The translations under genes and the position numbers were made by a program. This document shows, one piece after another, positions 14,695-23,288 of a stretch of 24,870 nucleotides of DNA; positions within the stretch are counted from its first letter, which is position 1; each line of letters starts with the position of its first letter. A model generated the notes under the pieces. That model saw only the letters and a program-made list of their open reading frames with translations. It ran no database searches and was not told the origin of the DNA. The stretch covers positions 378 to 25,247 of the forward strand of contig DQHW01000027.1 of the NCBI GenBank assembly GCA_003524305.1. The letters are read 5' to 3'. The stretch comes from Anaerolineaceae bacterium (GTDB taxonomy: Bacteria > Chloroflexota > Anaerolineae > Anaerolineales > Anaerolineaceae).

Positions 14695-15615
14695 CTAAAA
14701 TACGTAGGCACACCACTCGGGGGAGTGTTTACCCTTGCCGCGTAGCGTTTCGTGGAAGGCTGCCTGGATTTTTCGGGTGATGGGACCGGCTTTACCGCTG
14801 CCGACCACCCTGAAATCCACTTCGCGGATGGCGACACACTCGGCAGCGGTGCCGCAGACGAACAATTCATCGGCGATATACAGTTGATCGCGTGAGATGG
14901 GTTGTTCCTTAAGCGTATAGCCGAGATCGCTGCAAATGGTCAGAAGTGAATCGCGGGTAATACCTTCCAAAATGGCGGCAGTGTGAGAAGTATAGATGGT
15001 GTTGCCGCGTACAATGAAAAGGTTTTCACCTGAGCATTCCGCCACGTACCCCTGTGGATCAAGCAGGATGGCTTCGTCGAAACCCAAACGAATGGATTCT
15101 GTCTTGGCCAGCAGACTGTTGGCATAATTGCCTGAGACCTTTGCTTTAGTCATGGAGACATTGGGATGGTGGCGTGTATACGAGGAAACATGTGCACGAA
15201 TGCCATTCTCGGCGGCATCCTTGCCAAGGTAAGCACCCATATCCCAGACGGCGATGCCGACTTTGGACTGGGTAGCGTCGAGATTGAGACTGAGCACAGG
15301 TCCGCCGCTGTAGATCAAAGGGCGGATGTAGCAATCCTCAAATCCATTGGCGGCAATGGTTTTTTTGACCGCCGTGGCCAATTCCTCGGCAGAGTAAGGC
15401 AAGGTTTTGAAACCCAATATGAGTGCAGAATTAATTAAACGTTCCATGTGTTCTTTGAGACGAAAGACTGCCGGTCCTTTATCTGTTTTATAGCAGCGAA
15501 TGCCTTCAAAAACAGCCGAGCCGTAATGCAGAGCGCTGGTCAAAAAAGGCACGGTGGCCTTTTCAAATTCGATCAGTTCCCCATCCATCCAAATGTACTT
15601 GCTTTCGTTACCCAT
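14695..15615 (-). CDS. ilvE: Branched-chain amino acid aminotransferase (class IV, PLP)
   Basis: 306 residues with the start chosen. It transfers amino groups between glutamate and the keto acids of leucine, isoleucine and valine. Segments include YIWMDGELIEFEKATV, LHYGSAVFEGIRCY (29-42), TKAKVSGNYANS with PLP-lysine Lys159, EAILLDPQGYVAECSGENLF (181-200) and the C-terminal AECVAIREVDFR. I chose the ATG at 15615 because GGAGG lies 7 nt upstream and the protein then begins as the family does. A longer reading from a TTG at 15678 lacks such support. It is the last gene of the branched-chain block, 59 nt after leuB, with no obvious terminator of its own behind it. Confidence 0.94.
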   Translation of the reverse strand: MGNESKYIWMDGELIEFEKATVPFLTSALHYGSAVFEGIRCYKTDKGPAVFRLKEHMERLINSALILGFKTLPYSAEELATAVKKTIAANGFEDCYIRPLIYSGGPVLSLNLDATQSKVGIAVWDMGAYLGKDAAENGIRAHVSSYTRHHPNVSMTKAKVSGNYANSLLAKTESIRLGFDEAILLDPQGYVAECSGENLFIVRGNTIYTSHTAAILEGITRDSLLTICSDLGYTLKEQPISRDQLYIADELFVCGTAAECVAIREVDFRVVGSGKAGPITRKIQAAFHETLRGKGKHSPEWCAYVF

Positions 15616-15674
15616 TATGTTCCCTCCAAAGCTCTTGTGTGATGCATGGGCACTCGAGTGCCGCATGGTATTGA

Positions 15675-16739
15675 TCAATTCATATTTGTGATAATAAGAT
15701 CAGCCATTTGTGTAGTGGTCAAGCTGCCGCCCAGATCAGCAGTGCGAGCGCCGTCACTGATGGTTTTCTCAACCGCTTTTTCTATCAATTCGGCCTCTTT
15801 TTCCATATTCAGTGAATAGCGCAGCATCAGGGCGGCGCTGAGGATGGTGCCAATCGGATTGGCAATTCCCTGACCGGCAATATCAGGTGCAGAGCCGTGA
15901 ATAGGTTCGTAAAGTCCAGCGCCTGCATCGCCAAGTGAAGCGGAGGGCAGCATGCCCATGGAACCAGCCAGCACAGAGGCTTCATCTGTGAGGATGTCGC
16001 CGAACATATTCTCAGTGACCATCACATCCGTAGCAGCAGGAGAGGTGATCAGACGCATGGCGGCAGTATCCACCAGGGTGTGTTCCAGGGTGATGCCGGG
16101 GAATTCCGCACCAACCTCGATGGTAACCTTGCGCCACAAGCGAGAAGACTCCAATACATTGGCTTTATCCACGGAAGTGACTTTTTTGCGGCGTTTTTCT
16201 GCCAATTTGAAGGCCATACGCACCACGCGGCGAATCTCGTCGTCTGTATAGATGAGTGTATCCACTGCACGCTCATGACCGTCGACGATTTCCCGTCCTT
16301 TGGGCTGGCCAAAATACAAGCCTCCGGTCAATTCTCGTACCACGATCATATCTACTCCCGCCAGTTTTTCGGGTTTGAGGGGTGAGGCAGCCATGAGTGC
16401 AGGATGCACTTTGACAGGCCGCAGATTGGCATAAACCCCAAGTCCTTTGCGTAGACCGAGCAGCCCTTGTTCAGGGCGCACTTTTGAATCTGGATTATCC
16501 CATTTGGGTCCGCCGACTGCCCCCAGCAGCACGGCATCTGACGCCTGGCAGGCGGCCAAAGTCTCGTCGGTAAGGGCAGAGCCGTACTTGTCAATCGAAC
16601 AGCCGCCAATCAGGTGTTCTTCGGTATTAAAAACAACCCCGGTGCGGTGCGAGATTTCATCCAGAACCCTGATGGCTTGCGCCACAACTTCAGGTCCGAT
16701 GCCGTCGCCAGGTAATAAGGTGATATTGAATTCTTTCAT
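15675..16739 (-). CDS. leuB: 3-isopropylmalate dehydrogenase
   Basis: 354 residues, normal length. It oxidises and decarboxylates 3-isopropylmalate, and in the citramalate route also methylmalate. Motifs are LLPGDGIGPEV (8-18), LLGAVGGPKWD, the LRPVK and VRELTGGLYFG substrate-contact segments, the VDKANVL catalytic-lysine strand, TENMFGDILTDEAS metal site and EPIHGSAPDIAG. AAGGA precedes the ATG. It follows cimA by 12 nt, fitting a shared role in leucine and isoleucine synthesis. Confidence 0.96.
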   Translation of the reverse strand: MKEFNITLLPGDGIGPEVVAQAIRVLDEISHRTGVVFNTEEHLIGGCSIDKYGSALTDETLAACQASDAVLLGAVGGPKWDNPDSKVRPEQGLLGLRKGLGVYANLRPVKVHPALMAASPLKPEKLAGVDMIVVRELTGGLYFGQPKGREIVDGHERAVDTLIYTDDEIRRVVRMAFKLAEKRRKKVTSVDKANVLESSRLWRKVTIEVGAEFPGITLEHTLVDTAAMRLITSPAATDVMVTENMFGDILTDEASVLAGSMGMLPSASLGDAGAGLYEPIHGSAPDIAGQGIANPIGTILSAALMLRYSLNMEKEAELIEKAVEKTISDGARTADLGGSLTTTQMADLIITNMN

Positions 16740-16751
16740 GAGGTTCCTTGT

Positions 16752-18326
16752 CTATTTACTTTCTTCAAATGCACCATTTGAGGTCATCAGACCATATTCA
16801 AAAGAATCCGCGAGCGCCATCCAGCTGGCTTCTATGATATTGGGGCTCGCACCCACTGTACTCCAGCGATGGAATCCATTTTGGGTGTCGATCAAGACAC
16901 GGGTGATGGCTTCTGTGCCGAGTGAGCCGTCAAGAATACGAACTTTGTAATCCATCAAATGAAATTCATTGATATAAGGATAATTGCCAACCAGCGCCTT
17001 GCGCATGGCCATATCCAGGGCATTCACAGGGCCTACGCCCTCGCCAGCGGTGTGAAAGATTTCGTCGCCCACCTTGATCTTGACTGTGGCTTCAGCAAAA
17101 GTACTGCGTCCGTGGCGCCTTTCAACATTGACAAAAAAATCTACCAATTCAAATGGTGGTTTGTAATCTGGGCGCTGGCGTTTGAAGAGCAATACAGCCG
17201 AGGCTTCTGCAGCTTCAAATGAAAAGCCTTGAGATTCCAGTTCCTTTATGTTGTTGAGGGTGCTGGTGACATGCTCGTTGTCTTCCACCTTAAGACCGTA
17301 TTCCTCCGCTTTGCTGAGGATGTTGGCCTTGCCAGACAGTTCGGAGACAACCACACTCATGTGGTTGCCTACCAGCGCGGGATCAATGTGCTGGTAAGAC
17401 TTGGCCGAACGACGCATGGCAGAAACATGTACACCGCCCTTGTGTGCAAAAGCGGCATGCCCAACATAGGCAAGATATTCATCAGGTGAAAGGTTGGCCA
17501 TTTCAGCCACGAAATGTGAAAGGTCATAAAGCCCGGCAAGTTTGCCTTTTTCGAGGCATTCAAAACCCAATTTCAACTCAAGATCGGGGAGAATGGAGCA
17601 AAGATTGGCGTTACCGCAGCGTTCACCATAACCATTGATGGTGCCCTGCACCTGGGTGCAGCCAGCTTGAACTGCTGCCAGGCTGTTGGCTACGGCGCAC
17701 TCTCCGTCGTTGTGAGCGTGTATGCCGAGGGGAATCTCGACGGCTTCACTGATGGTTTTGACTATGACACTTATTTCGTGCGGCAAGGTGCCGCCGTTGG
17801 TGTCACACATCACCACCCGTTCTGCCCCGCCGCGGATGGCCGCTTTGAGAGTTTCAAGTGCGTAAGCGGAATCTTCTTTATAGCCGTCAAAGAAATGTTC
17901 GGCGTCGTAGATCACGCGTTTGCCTTTGGAGCGCAGGTAAGCCACACTCTGTTCAATAATGCGTAAATTATCAGGAAGGGTGGTACGCAGCACTTCGGTA
18001 ACATGCAGGGTCCAGGTTTTGCCAAATATGGTGCAAACCGGTGTATTGGCATCCAACAAAGCTTTTATATTGGCATCATCTTCGGGTCCGCCCTTAGCGC
18101 GGCATGTGGAGCCGAAGGCAGCGATCAAAGCATGCTTCCAGGTCATTTCGGCGGCACGGCTGAAAAACTCAACATCCTTGGGGTTTGAACCGGGCCAGCC
18201 GCCTTCGATGAAGGTCACGCCCAGGTCATCCAAACGCTGTGCCACGCGTAATTTATCGCTGCAAGAGAGCGAGATATCCTTGCGCTGAGTACCGTCTCTT
18301 AGGGTGGTATCGTATATTTCGATCAT
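16752..18326 (-). CDS. cimA: (R)-citramalate synthase
   Basis: 524 residues. It is predicted to condense pyruvate and acetyl-CoA to citramalate, giving 2-ketobutyrate for isoleucine without threonine deaminase. The DRE-TIM barrel begins YDTTLRDGTQRKDISLS (5-21), with FIEGGWPGSNPKD at 39-51 and the metal ligands in HAHND (His203, His205). The TQRKDISLS and GGWPGSNPKD segments distinguish this CimA clade from LeuA (TLRDGEQSPG). The C-terminal region from about 400 should form the LeuA-type allosteric dimer domain, likely isoleucine-sensitive. The ATG overlaps the leuD stop by 4 nt. Specificity for citramalate rather than another acid is inferred from family and context. Confidence 0.92.
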   Translation of the reverse strand: MIEIYDTTLRDGTQRKDISLSCSDKLRVAQRLDDLGVTFIEGGWPGSNPKDVEFFSRAAEMTWKHALIAAFGSTCRAKGGPEDDANIKALLDANTPVCTIFGKTWTLHVTEVLRTTLPDNLRIIEQSVAYLRSKGKRVIYDAEHFFDGYKEDSAYALETLKAAIRGGAERVVMCDTNGGTLPHEISVIVKTISEAVEIPLGIHAHNDGECAVANSLAAVQAGCTQVQGTINGYGERCGNANLCSILPDLELKLGFECLEKGKLAGLYDLSHFVAEMANLSPDEYLAYVGHAAFAHKGGVHVSAMRRSAKSYQHIDPALVGNHMSVVVSELSGKANILSKAEEYGLKVEDNEHVTSTLNNIKELESQGFSFEAAEASAVLLFKRQRPDYKPPFELVDFFVNVERRHGRSTFAEATVKIKVGDEIFHTAGEGVGPVNALDMAMRKALVGNYPYINEFHLMDYKVRILDGSLGTEAITRVLIDTQNGFHRWSTVGASPNIIEASWMALADSFEYGLMTSNGAFEESK

Positions 18327-18925
18327 GTTGTCACCCCTTTATGGTGTGAAACTTCGTATTCCTTGACCTGGTCGGCAAACGACATAAGATACCCTAACTC
18401 GTCATTGCCTTGAACCAGGCAGGTCTTTGAAAAAGCATCGATTTCAAAATGGACGCTTTCGCCGTCCGGCGTTGTGAGCGTTTGCGCTTCAAGATCAATA
18501 GTCCATTCGGCGCGCGGAATTTCATCCAGCAGATCTTTCAGCCGCTGGTGCGTGGCTGCATCCACCTGAATAGGCAGTAAACCGTTTTTGAGTGAATTAT
18601 TACGAAAAATATCACCAAAAGATAAGGCCACGACTGCATTAAAACCAAAACCGGTTAATGCCCAGGGGGCATGTTCGCGGGAGGATCCGCAGCCGAAATT
18701 GTTGCCGGTAAAGAGGATGTGAGCACCTTGCGCAACCGGTTGGTTGAGTAAAAACTCGGGCTTGGGGGTGCCGTCGGCGTTGTAGCGCCAATCTGAGAAC
18801 AGGTTGGCTGCCAGACCGGCTTTGTCGGTCACTTTGAGAAAGCGCGCCGGAATGATCTGATCGGTATCAATGTCATCCAGGTTAAGGGATATGGCACGGG
18901 AGGTGATCGTTTTTATGGGTTCCAT
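18323..18925 (-). CDS. leuD: 3-isopropylmalate dehydratase small subunit
   Basis: 200 residues, the length of the bacterial LeuD form. It supplies the swivelling aconitase domain 4 that completes the active site of LeuC. The signature GNNFGCGSSREHAPWAL is intact, preceded by DTDQIIPARFLK and followed by FGDIFRNNSLKNGLLPI. It starts 12 nt after the leuC stop and overlaps cimA by 4 nt. With LeuC it isomerises 2- to 3-isopropylmalate and probably citramalate to methylmalate. Confidence 0.96.
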   Translation of the reverse strand: MEPIKTITSRAISLNLDDIDTDQIIPARFLKVTDKAGLAANLFSDWRYNADGTPKPEFLLNQPVAQGAHILFTGNNFGCGSSREHAPWALTGFGFNAVVALSFGDIFRNNSLKNGLLPIQVDAATHQRLKDLLDEIPRAEWTIDLEAQTLTTPDGESVHFEIDAFSKTCLVQGNDELGYLMSFADQVKEYEVSHHKGVTT

Positions 18926-18937
18926 GATGATTCCCTT

Positions 18938-20371
18938 TCAGCTTTCTAACATCGTACGAACATCGGTGACACATCCGGTAACAGCAGCGGCGGCGGCAGT
19001 CAGTGGACTGGCCAAAAAGGTACGTCCACCCTTGCCCTGACGACCTTCGAAATTGCGGTTGCTGGTGCTGACCGCATAATCGCCAGGAGAGATTTGGTCG
19101 CCGTTCATGGCAATGCACATACTGCAGCCGGCTTCGCGCCATTCTGCACCTGCATCTTTGAATACTTTGTCGAGACCTTCGGCTTCAGCCTGTCGTTTAA
19201 CTTGCTGTGAGCCAGGAACCACCAAAGCGCGCACCCCGGAGGCTACCTTGCGACCGCGCATGATGGAAGCAGCTTGTTGCAGGTCAGAAAGGCGTCCATT
19301 GGTGCAGCTTCCGATGAAGACAACATTGATGGGATGACCAAGCAAGGTACTGCCGGCGTCCAAACCCATGTAAGCCAGGGATTTTTCGAGACCGGCTTTC
19401 TGGCTGTCATCAGTGAAGGCGGCAGTTGTGGGGATCTTGCCGCTTACGGGAATGCCCATGCCGGGATTGGTACCAAAAGTGACCATCGGTTCCAAACTGG
19501 ATGCATCCAGCGTTACGCTGTGGTCAAAAGTGGCACCTTCGTCAGTGGGAAGGCTCTTCCAGTAGGCCAGGGCTTTATCCCATTCGACGCCTTTGGGCGC
19601 GTATTCACGACCTTTGATGTAGTCATAAGTCACTTCATCCGGGGCGATCATCCCGGCGCGTGCGCCTGCTTCGATGGACATATTGCAAATGGTCATGCGT
19701 TCTTCCATGCTCAGCGCACGGATGGCAGAACCGCAATATTCAAGCACGTAACCGATACCGCCGCCTACACCGATTTTGGCGATCAAGGCGAGGATGATAT
19801 CCTTGGCGGTGACACCTTTGGAGAGCTTGCCTTCGATGCGCACTTCCATGGTTTTGGGTTTGTGTTGTAACAGGCATTGGGTAGCTAAAACATGTTCCAC
19901 TTCGCTGGTGCCGATGCCGAAAGCCAGTGCGCCAAAAGCGCCGTGGGTGGAGGTGTGACTGTCGCCGCACACAATGGTCATGCCTGGCTGTGTGAAACCC
20001 AATTCGGGGGCAATGACATGCACAATACCATTATTTGTGCTGGAGGGGCCATAAGCACGGATACCGAAGGTTTTGGCATTATCTTCGAGCTGTGCGATTT
20101 GTTTGCGGCTTAAATCATCCGCCCAAGCCAGGCGGCCTTCAACGGTGCCGTCTTTGGAAGGCAGTGTGGGTACCCCATGATCCACGGTGGCGATTGTACG
20201 GTCAGGTCTACTGACGGTCAATCCACGTGCGCGTAGACTGGAAAAAGCCTGAGGTGAGGTCACTTCATGAACCAGGTGCAGGTCAATAAACAATATGGCT
20301 GGTGCGCCTGGCTGTTGAGTGACTAAATGTTCGTTCCAGACTTTTTGAAAGAGGGTTAATGGGCTTCCCAT
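18938..20371 (-). CDS. leuC: 3-isopropylmalate dehydratase large subunit
   Basis: 477 residues, the bacterial long form. It carries the aconitase [4Fe-4S] cluster: Cys356 in FIGSCTNGR and Cys416/Cys419 in GCSMC are the expected ligands. Other landmarks are DLHLVHEVTSPQAF (30-43), VDHGVPT, GDSHTSTHGAFGALAFGIGTSEVEH (136-160) and NRNFEGRQGKGGRT near the end. The start overlaps the last 16 nt of the small gene at 20356-20544, and its own Shine-Dalgarno (GGAAG) is only moderate, so coupling to that gene is likely. Confidence 0.95.
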   Translation of the reverse strand: MGSPLTLFQKVWNEHLVTQQPGAPAILFIDLHLVHEVTSPQAFSSLRARGLTVSRPDRTIATVDHGVPTLPSKDGTVEGRLAWADDLSRKQIAQLEDNAKTFGIRAYGPSSTNNGIVHVIAPELGFTQPGMTIVCGDSHTSTHGAFGALAFGIGTSEVEHVLATQCLLQHKPKTMEVRIEGKLSKGVTAKDIILALIAKIGVGGGIGYVLEYCGSAIRALSMEERMTICNMSIEAGARAGMIAPDEVTYDYIKGREYAPKGVEWDKALAYWKSLPTDEGATFDHSVTLDASSLEPMVTFGTNPGMGIPVSGKIPTTAAFTDDSQKAGLEKSLAYMGLDAGSTLLGHPINVVFIGSCTNGRLSDLQQAASIMRGRKVASGVRALVVPGSQQVKRQAEAEGLDKVFKDAGAEWREAGCSMCIAMNGDQISPGDYAVSTSNRNFEGRQGKGGRTFLASPLTAAAAAVTGCVTDVRTMLES

Positions 20372-20544
20372 TTTTCACTTCCGGTTTCTTCAGTGGTTTC
20401 AGCGGTGTTGTTTTGGTCAAAACCGGCTTCTTCGGAGGTGAACATGTCAGACATATCCCAGGCTTCGGGGATGGTGCGCGGCTGGGGGAAGGTTTCCATG
20501 GGGCTCTCGGTCTGAGGGATTTGTGAATATTGTGCAGGTTTCAT
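20356..20544 (-). CDS. Small acidic protein of unknown function between leuA and leuC
   Basis: 62 residues; I do not recognise it. An excellent AAGGAG lies 7 nt before the ATG at 20544, and the reading frame runs into leuC with a 16-nt overlap, so translation is plausible. The sequence is strongly acidic (13 Asp/Glu against 3 Lys/Arg), proline-rich in the first half (PQPRTIPEAWD near 20-30), and Thr/Glu-rich at the end, with two Trp. It contains no Leu, Val or Cys. No signal peptide, membrane segment or metal motif is visible, and it is likely disordered. A longer in-frame reading that starts inside leuA lacks a ribosome-binding site. It might assist LeuC expression or assembly, but this is a guess. 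Confidence 0.65.
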   Translation of the reverse strand: MKPAQYSQIPQTESPMETFPQPRTIPEAWDMSDMFTSEEAGFDQNNTAETTEETGSEKWEAH

Positions 20545-20569
20545 AATAATTCTCCTTACTTCATAAAAA

Positions 20570-22192
20570 CTATCGGATGGTTTGGTAGGCTGGTAATTCC
20601 ACTTCGCCGTATTGACCACTGGCAACCAGCATTTTATTTAACGCGGATAGGTAAGCTTTAGCACTGGCAACCACGATATCTGTATCGGCTCCGTAACCGC
20701 CAAAAGTGCGCGGCTGACCTGTTTCGTTTTGAGCGTCTTGTACGGCAGGTAAATCGCAGCTTTCAATGCGGACGGTAACTTCACCGAGAGCGTCAATGCC
20801 TTCTGTGATGGCATGGATGACGAACTCCACCAAAGTGCTGCTGGTGTGGACGATGGCGTCAATGGCTTTGAACGCCGCGTCAACAGGACCTGTGCCGATG
20901 GAGGCGTGCACCTGAGTCTGTCCGTCCGGTCCAACCAGGCGGACGGTCGCGGTGGGCAGCCCCATGGTGCCGCAGGAGACCATTAATCCATCCAAACCAA
21001 AGATGACCTTGTGCTGATAACTCTCGTCAGAAACAAGCGCTTCAATATCTGCATCGGTAATGGTTTTCTTCTTATCGGCCAGGGTCTTGAAGCGGTCAAA
21101 GACTTTGTTAAGAGCATCTTCATCCAATGCATAGCCAAGGGCGGCCAAACGTTCTTTTAGGGCGTGGCGGCCGGAGTGTTTACCCAGCACCAACCGGGTT
21201 TGCAGAACACCAACAGTCTCGGGCAGCATGATCTCGTAAGTCAGATGGTTCTTGAGCATGCCATCCTGGTGGATGCCGGCTTCGTGCGCAAAGGCATTTG
21301 CACCCACGATGGCTTTATTGGGTTGTACCGACATGCCGGTGTAGTTACTAACCAGTTTGCTGGCGCGGGCTAATTGGGTGGTGTCGATGTGAGTATCCAG
21401 ATCCAAAACCTGGTGACGGGTATGCAGGGTCATGACAACTTCTTCAAGGGCTGTATTTCCGGCGCGTTCGCCGATGCCGTTGATGGTTACTTCTGCCTGA
21501 CGTGCACCATTGCGGATGCCTGCCAGGGTGTTGGCAGTAGCCAGGCCTAAATCGTTATGACAATGCACGGAGATCACGCAGTTCTCGATACCGGGGGTGT
21601 TCTTTTTGATGCCAGCGATTAATGCGCCAAATTCATCTGGCATGGTGTAACCGACAGTATCGGGGATGTTAAGAGTGGTGGCACCTGCTTTGATGGCGAT
21701 CTCCAAAACGCGGTAAAGGAATTCTGGATCGCTGCGGCCGGCATCTTCGGGGCTGAATTCAATATCCTCGCACAGACTGTGTGCATAAGCCACCATTTCG
21801 GCGACTTTTGCTTCAACCTGGGCACGTTCCATCTTCAGTTTATATTTCATGTGAATATCTGAAGTGGCAATAAAGGTGTGGATGCGCGGGTGGGCAGCCT
21901 CACGCACTGCCTCCCAACATTTGTCGATGTCGTTTTGGGTGGTGCGAGCCAATCCGCAGATGACAGGAACCCTGGTGATATCGCCTGAAGGTCTTCCGAC
22001 CTCCATGGCGATGCGTTTGACCGCTTCCAGATCATCCGGTGAGGCTGCAGGGAAACCCGCCTCGATGACATCCACGCCCATGCGAGCCAGTGTACGCGCG
22101 ACTTCCAGCTTTTCAGAAGCCGTCATCGTGGCACCGGGGGATTGTTCCCCATCTCGCAGGGTGGTGTCAAAAATCTTAACCAGATTATCCAT
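20570..22192 (-). CDS. leuA: 2-isopropylmalate synthase
   Basis: 540 residues with the start chosen. It condenses 2-ketoisovalerate and acetyl-CoA, the committed leucine step. The catalytic barrel opens VKIFDTTLRDGEQSPGATM (5-23), includes NIPDTVGYTMPDEF (175-188) and the metal ligands His210/His212 in HCHNDLGLATANT. The C-terminal third should be the leucine-binding regulatory domain (GTGPVDAAFKAIDA is visible). I start at MDNLVKIF (22192) because it fits the family and AAGG lies 6 nt upstream. A 24-residue longer form would be encoded inside ilvC. It overlaps the ilvC stop by 8 nt. Confidence 0.95.
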   Translation of the reverse strand: MDNLVKIFDTTLRDGEQSPGATMTASEKLEVARTLARMGVDVIEAGFPAASPDDLEAVKRIAMEVGRPSGDITRVPVICGLARTTQNDIDKCWEAVREAAHPRIHTFIATSDIHMKYKLKMERAQVEAKVAEMVAYAHSLCEDIEFSPEDAGRSDPEFLYRVLEIAIKAGATTLNIPDTVGYTMPDEFGALIAGIKKNTPGIENCVISVHCHNDLGLATANTLAGIRNGARQAEVTINGIGERAGNTALEEVVMTLHTRHQVLDLDTHIDTTQLARASKLVSNYTGMSVQPNKAIVGANAFAHEAGIHQDGMLKNHLTYEIMLPETVGVLQTRLVLGKHSGRHALKERLAALGYALDEDALNKVFDRFKTLADKKKTITDADIEALVSDESYQHKVIFGLDGLMVSCGTMGLPTATVRLVGPDGQTQVHASIGTGPVDAAFKAIDAIVHTSSTLVEFVIHAITEGIDALGEVTVRIESCDLPAVQDAQNETGQPRTFGGYGADTDIVVASAKAYLSALNKMLVASGQYGEVELPAYQTIR

Positions 22193-23249
22193 GGCTGACC
22201 TTGCTCCAGTTTTCTGGGCGCAGCGAACGGACAGTTGCACCGGTTTGCCACATTTCTGAATCATGGATCTCTTTTAATTCTGCAGATAATTTAACCTGGT
22301 AATCAGGTTTGCTGTTGGCTTCTATGGTGATGCGGGTTTCTTCTCCGGTCTTGACGCTGTTATAAAGTTTTTCAAAGACAGGCAAAGTAGCCTTTTTGAA
22401 TTCAGGACGCCAATCGAGTGCGCCGCGTTGGGCTGTGGCGGAGCAGTTGGCGTACATCCAGTCCATGCCGTTCTCACTGACCAGGCGGATGAGACTTTGG
22501 GTGAGTTCCTCAACGGTCTCGTTGAAAGCTTCGCTGGGAGAATGTCCGTATTTGCGCAGGGTGTCGTATTGGGCTTCCATCACACCAGCCAGGGCACCCA
22601 TTAAGATGCCGCGTTCACCTGTCAGATCGCTGTAAACTTCGTTTTGAAAAGTGGTGGGGAAGAGGTAACCGGAACCGACGGCGATACCGATGGCCATGGT
22701 ACGTTCCATGGCGCGGCCTGTGAAATCTTGATACACGGCCATGCTGCTGTTGATGCCGGAACCATCCAAAAAGTTGCGGCGCACGCTGGTGCCTGAACCC
22801 TTGGGGGCGACGAGGATCACATCAACGTTTTTTGGCGCTATCACGCCGGTCTGATCAGCATAGACGATGCTGAAGCCATGCGAGAAGTAGATGGCATCAC
22901 CCTCGTTGATGAAGGGTTTGACGGTCGGCCAGATCATTTTTTGGGCGGCGTCTGAAACCAAAAATTGGATGATGGTGCCGCGTTTGGTTGCTTCTTCGAG
23001 TGAGAAGAGGGTTTTACCGGGAACCCATCCGTCTTTGACGGCTTTATCCCATTCGGGCAGGTTTTCTCTCTGACCGATGATGACGTTGATGCCGTTGTCG
23101 CGCATATTGAGTGATTGGGCTGGGCCTTGCACACCATAACCTAAAACAGCCACTACTTCATTTTTTAAGACTTCTTGAGCACGTGAAAGCGGGAACTCTT
23201 CACGGGTAACAACTTCTTCGATAACACCACCAAAATTGATCTTTGCCAT
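22185..23249 (-). CDS. ilvC: Ketol-acid reductoisomerase, fungal-like class I, probably NADH-preferring
   Basis: 354 residues. It rearranges and reduces acetolactate or acetohydroxybutyrate. The Rossmann part has AVLGYGVQGPAQSLNMRDNG (34-53) and the cofactor loop GQRENLPEWDKA (59-70). The knotted helical part has NEVYSDLTGERGILMG and GHSPSEAFNETVEE. Stretches such as APKGSGTSVRRNF, RGALDWRPEFKKA, EANSKPDY and RSLRPEN resemble yeast Ilv5 rather than E. coli IlvC or the short bacterial form, judged from memory. Glu62 and Glu66 occupy loop positions that normally contact the NADPH phosphate. AAGGAG precedes the ATG, 39 nt after ilvN. Confidence 0.95.
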   Translation of the reverse strand: MAKINFGGVIEEVVTREEFPLSRAQEVLKNEVVAVLGYGVQGPAQSLNMRDNGINVIIGQRENLPEWDKAVKDGWVPGKTLFSLEEATKRGTIIQFLVSDAAQKMIWPTVKPFINEGDAIYFSHGFSIVYADQTGVIAPKNVDVILVAPKGSGTSVRRNFLDGSGINSSMAVYQDFTGRAMERTMAIGIAVGSGYLFPTTFQNEVYSDLTGERGILMGALAGVMEAQYDTLRKYGHSPSEAFNETVEELTQSLIRLVSENGMDWMYANCSATAQRGALDWRPEFKKATLPVFEKLYNSVKTGEETRITIEANSKPDYQVKLSAELKEIHDSEMWQTGATVRSLRPENWSKVSHG

Positions 23250-23288
23250 TTTATTTTCTCCTTGTTTGTGTAATGTAAAATAATTTCT

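Noticed and set aside
14695..15678. Longer ilvE with 21 extra N-terminal residues
   Set aside because: It would use a TTG start at the leuB stop; the ATG at 15615 has GGAGG and matches the family N-terminus.
19274..19870. 198-codon plus-strand reading frame
   Set aside because: It is opposite leuC, whose aconitase motifs are intact; the antisense translation resembles no family.
20356..20625. 89-codon version of the small leuA-leuC gene
   Set aside because: The extra 27 codons lie partly within leuA and lack a Shine-Dalgarno, while AAGGAG sits just before the ATG at 20544.
22185..22264. 24-residue N-terminal extension of leuA
   Set aside because: It is encoded inside ilvC and is unlike the family; the MDNLVKIFDTTLRDG start is standard.
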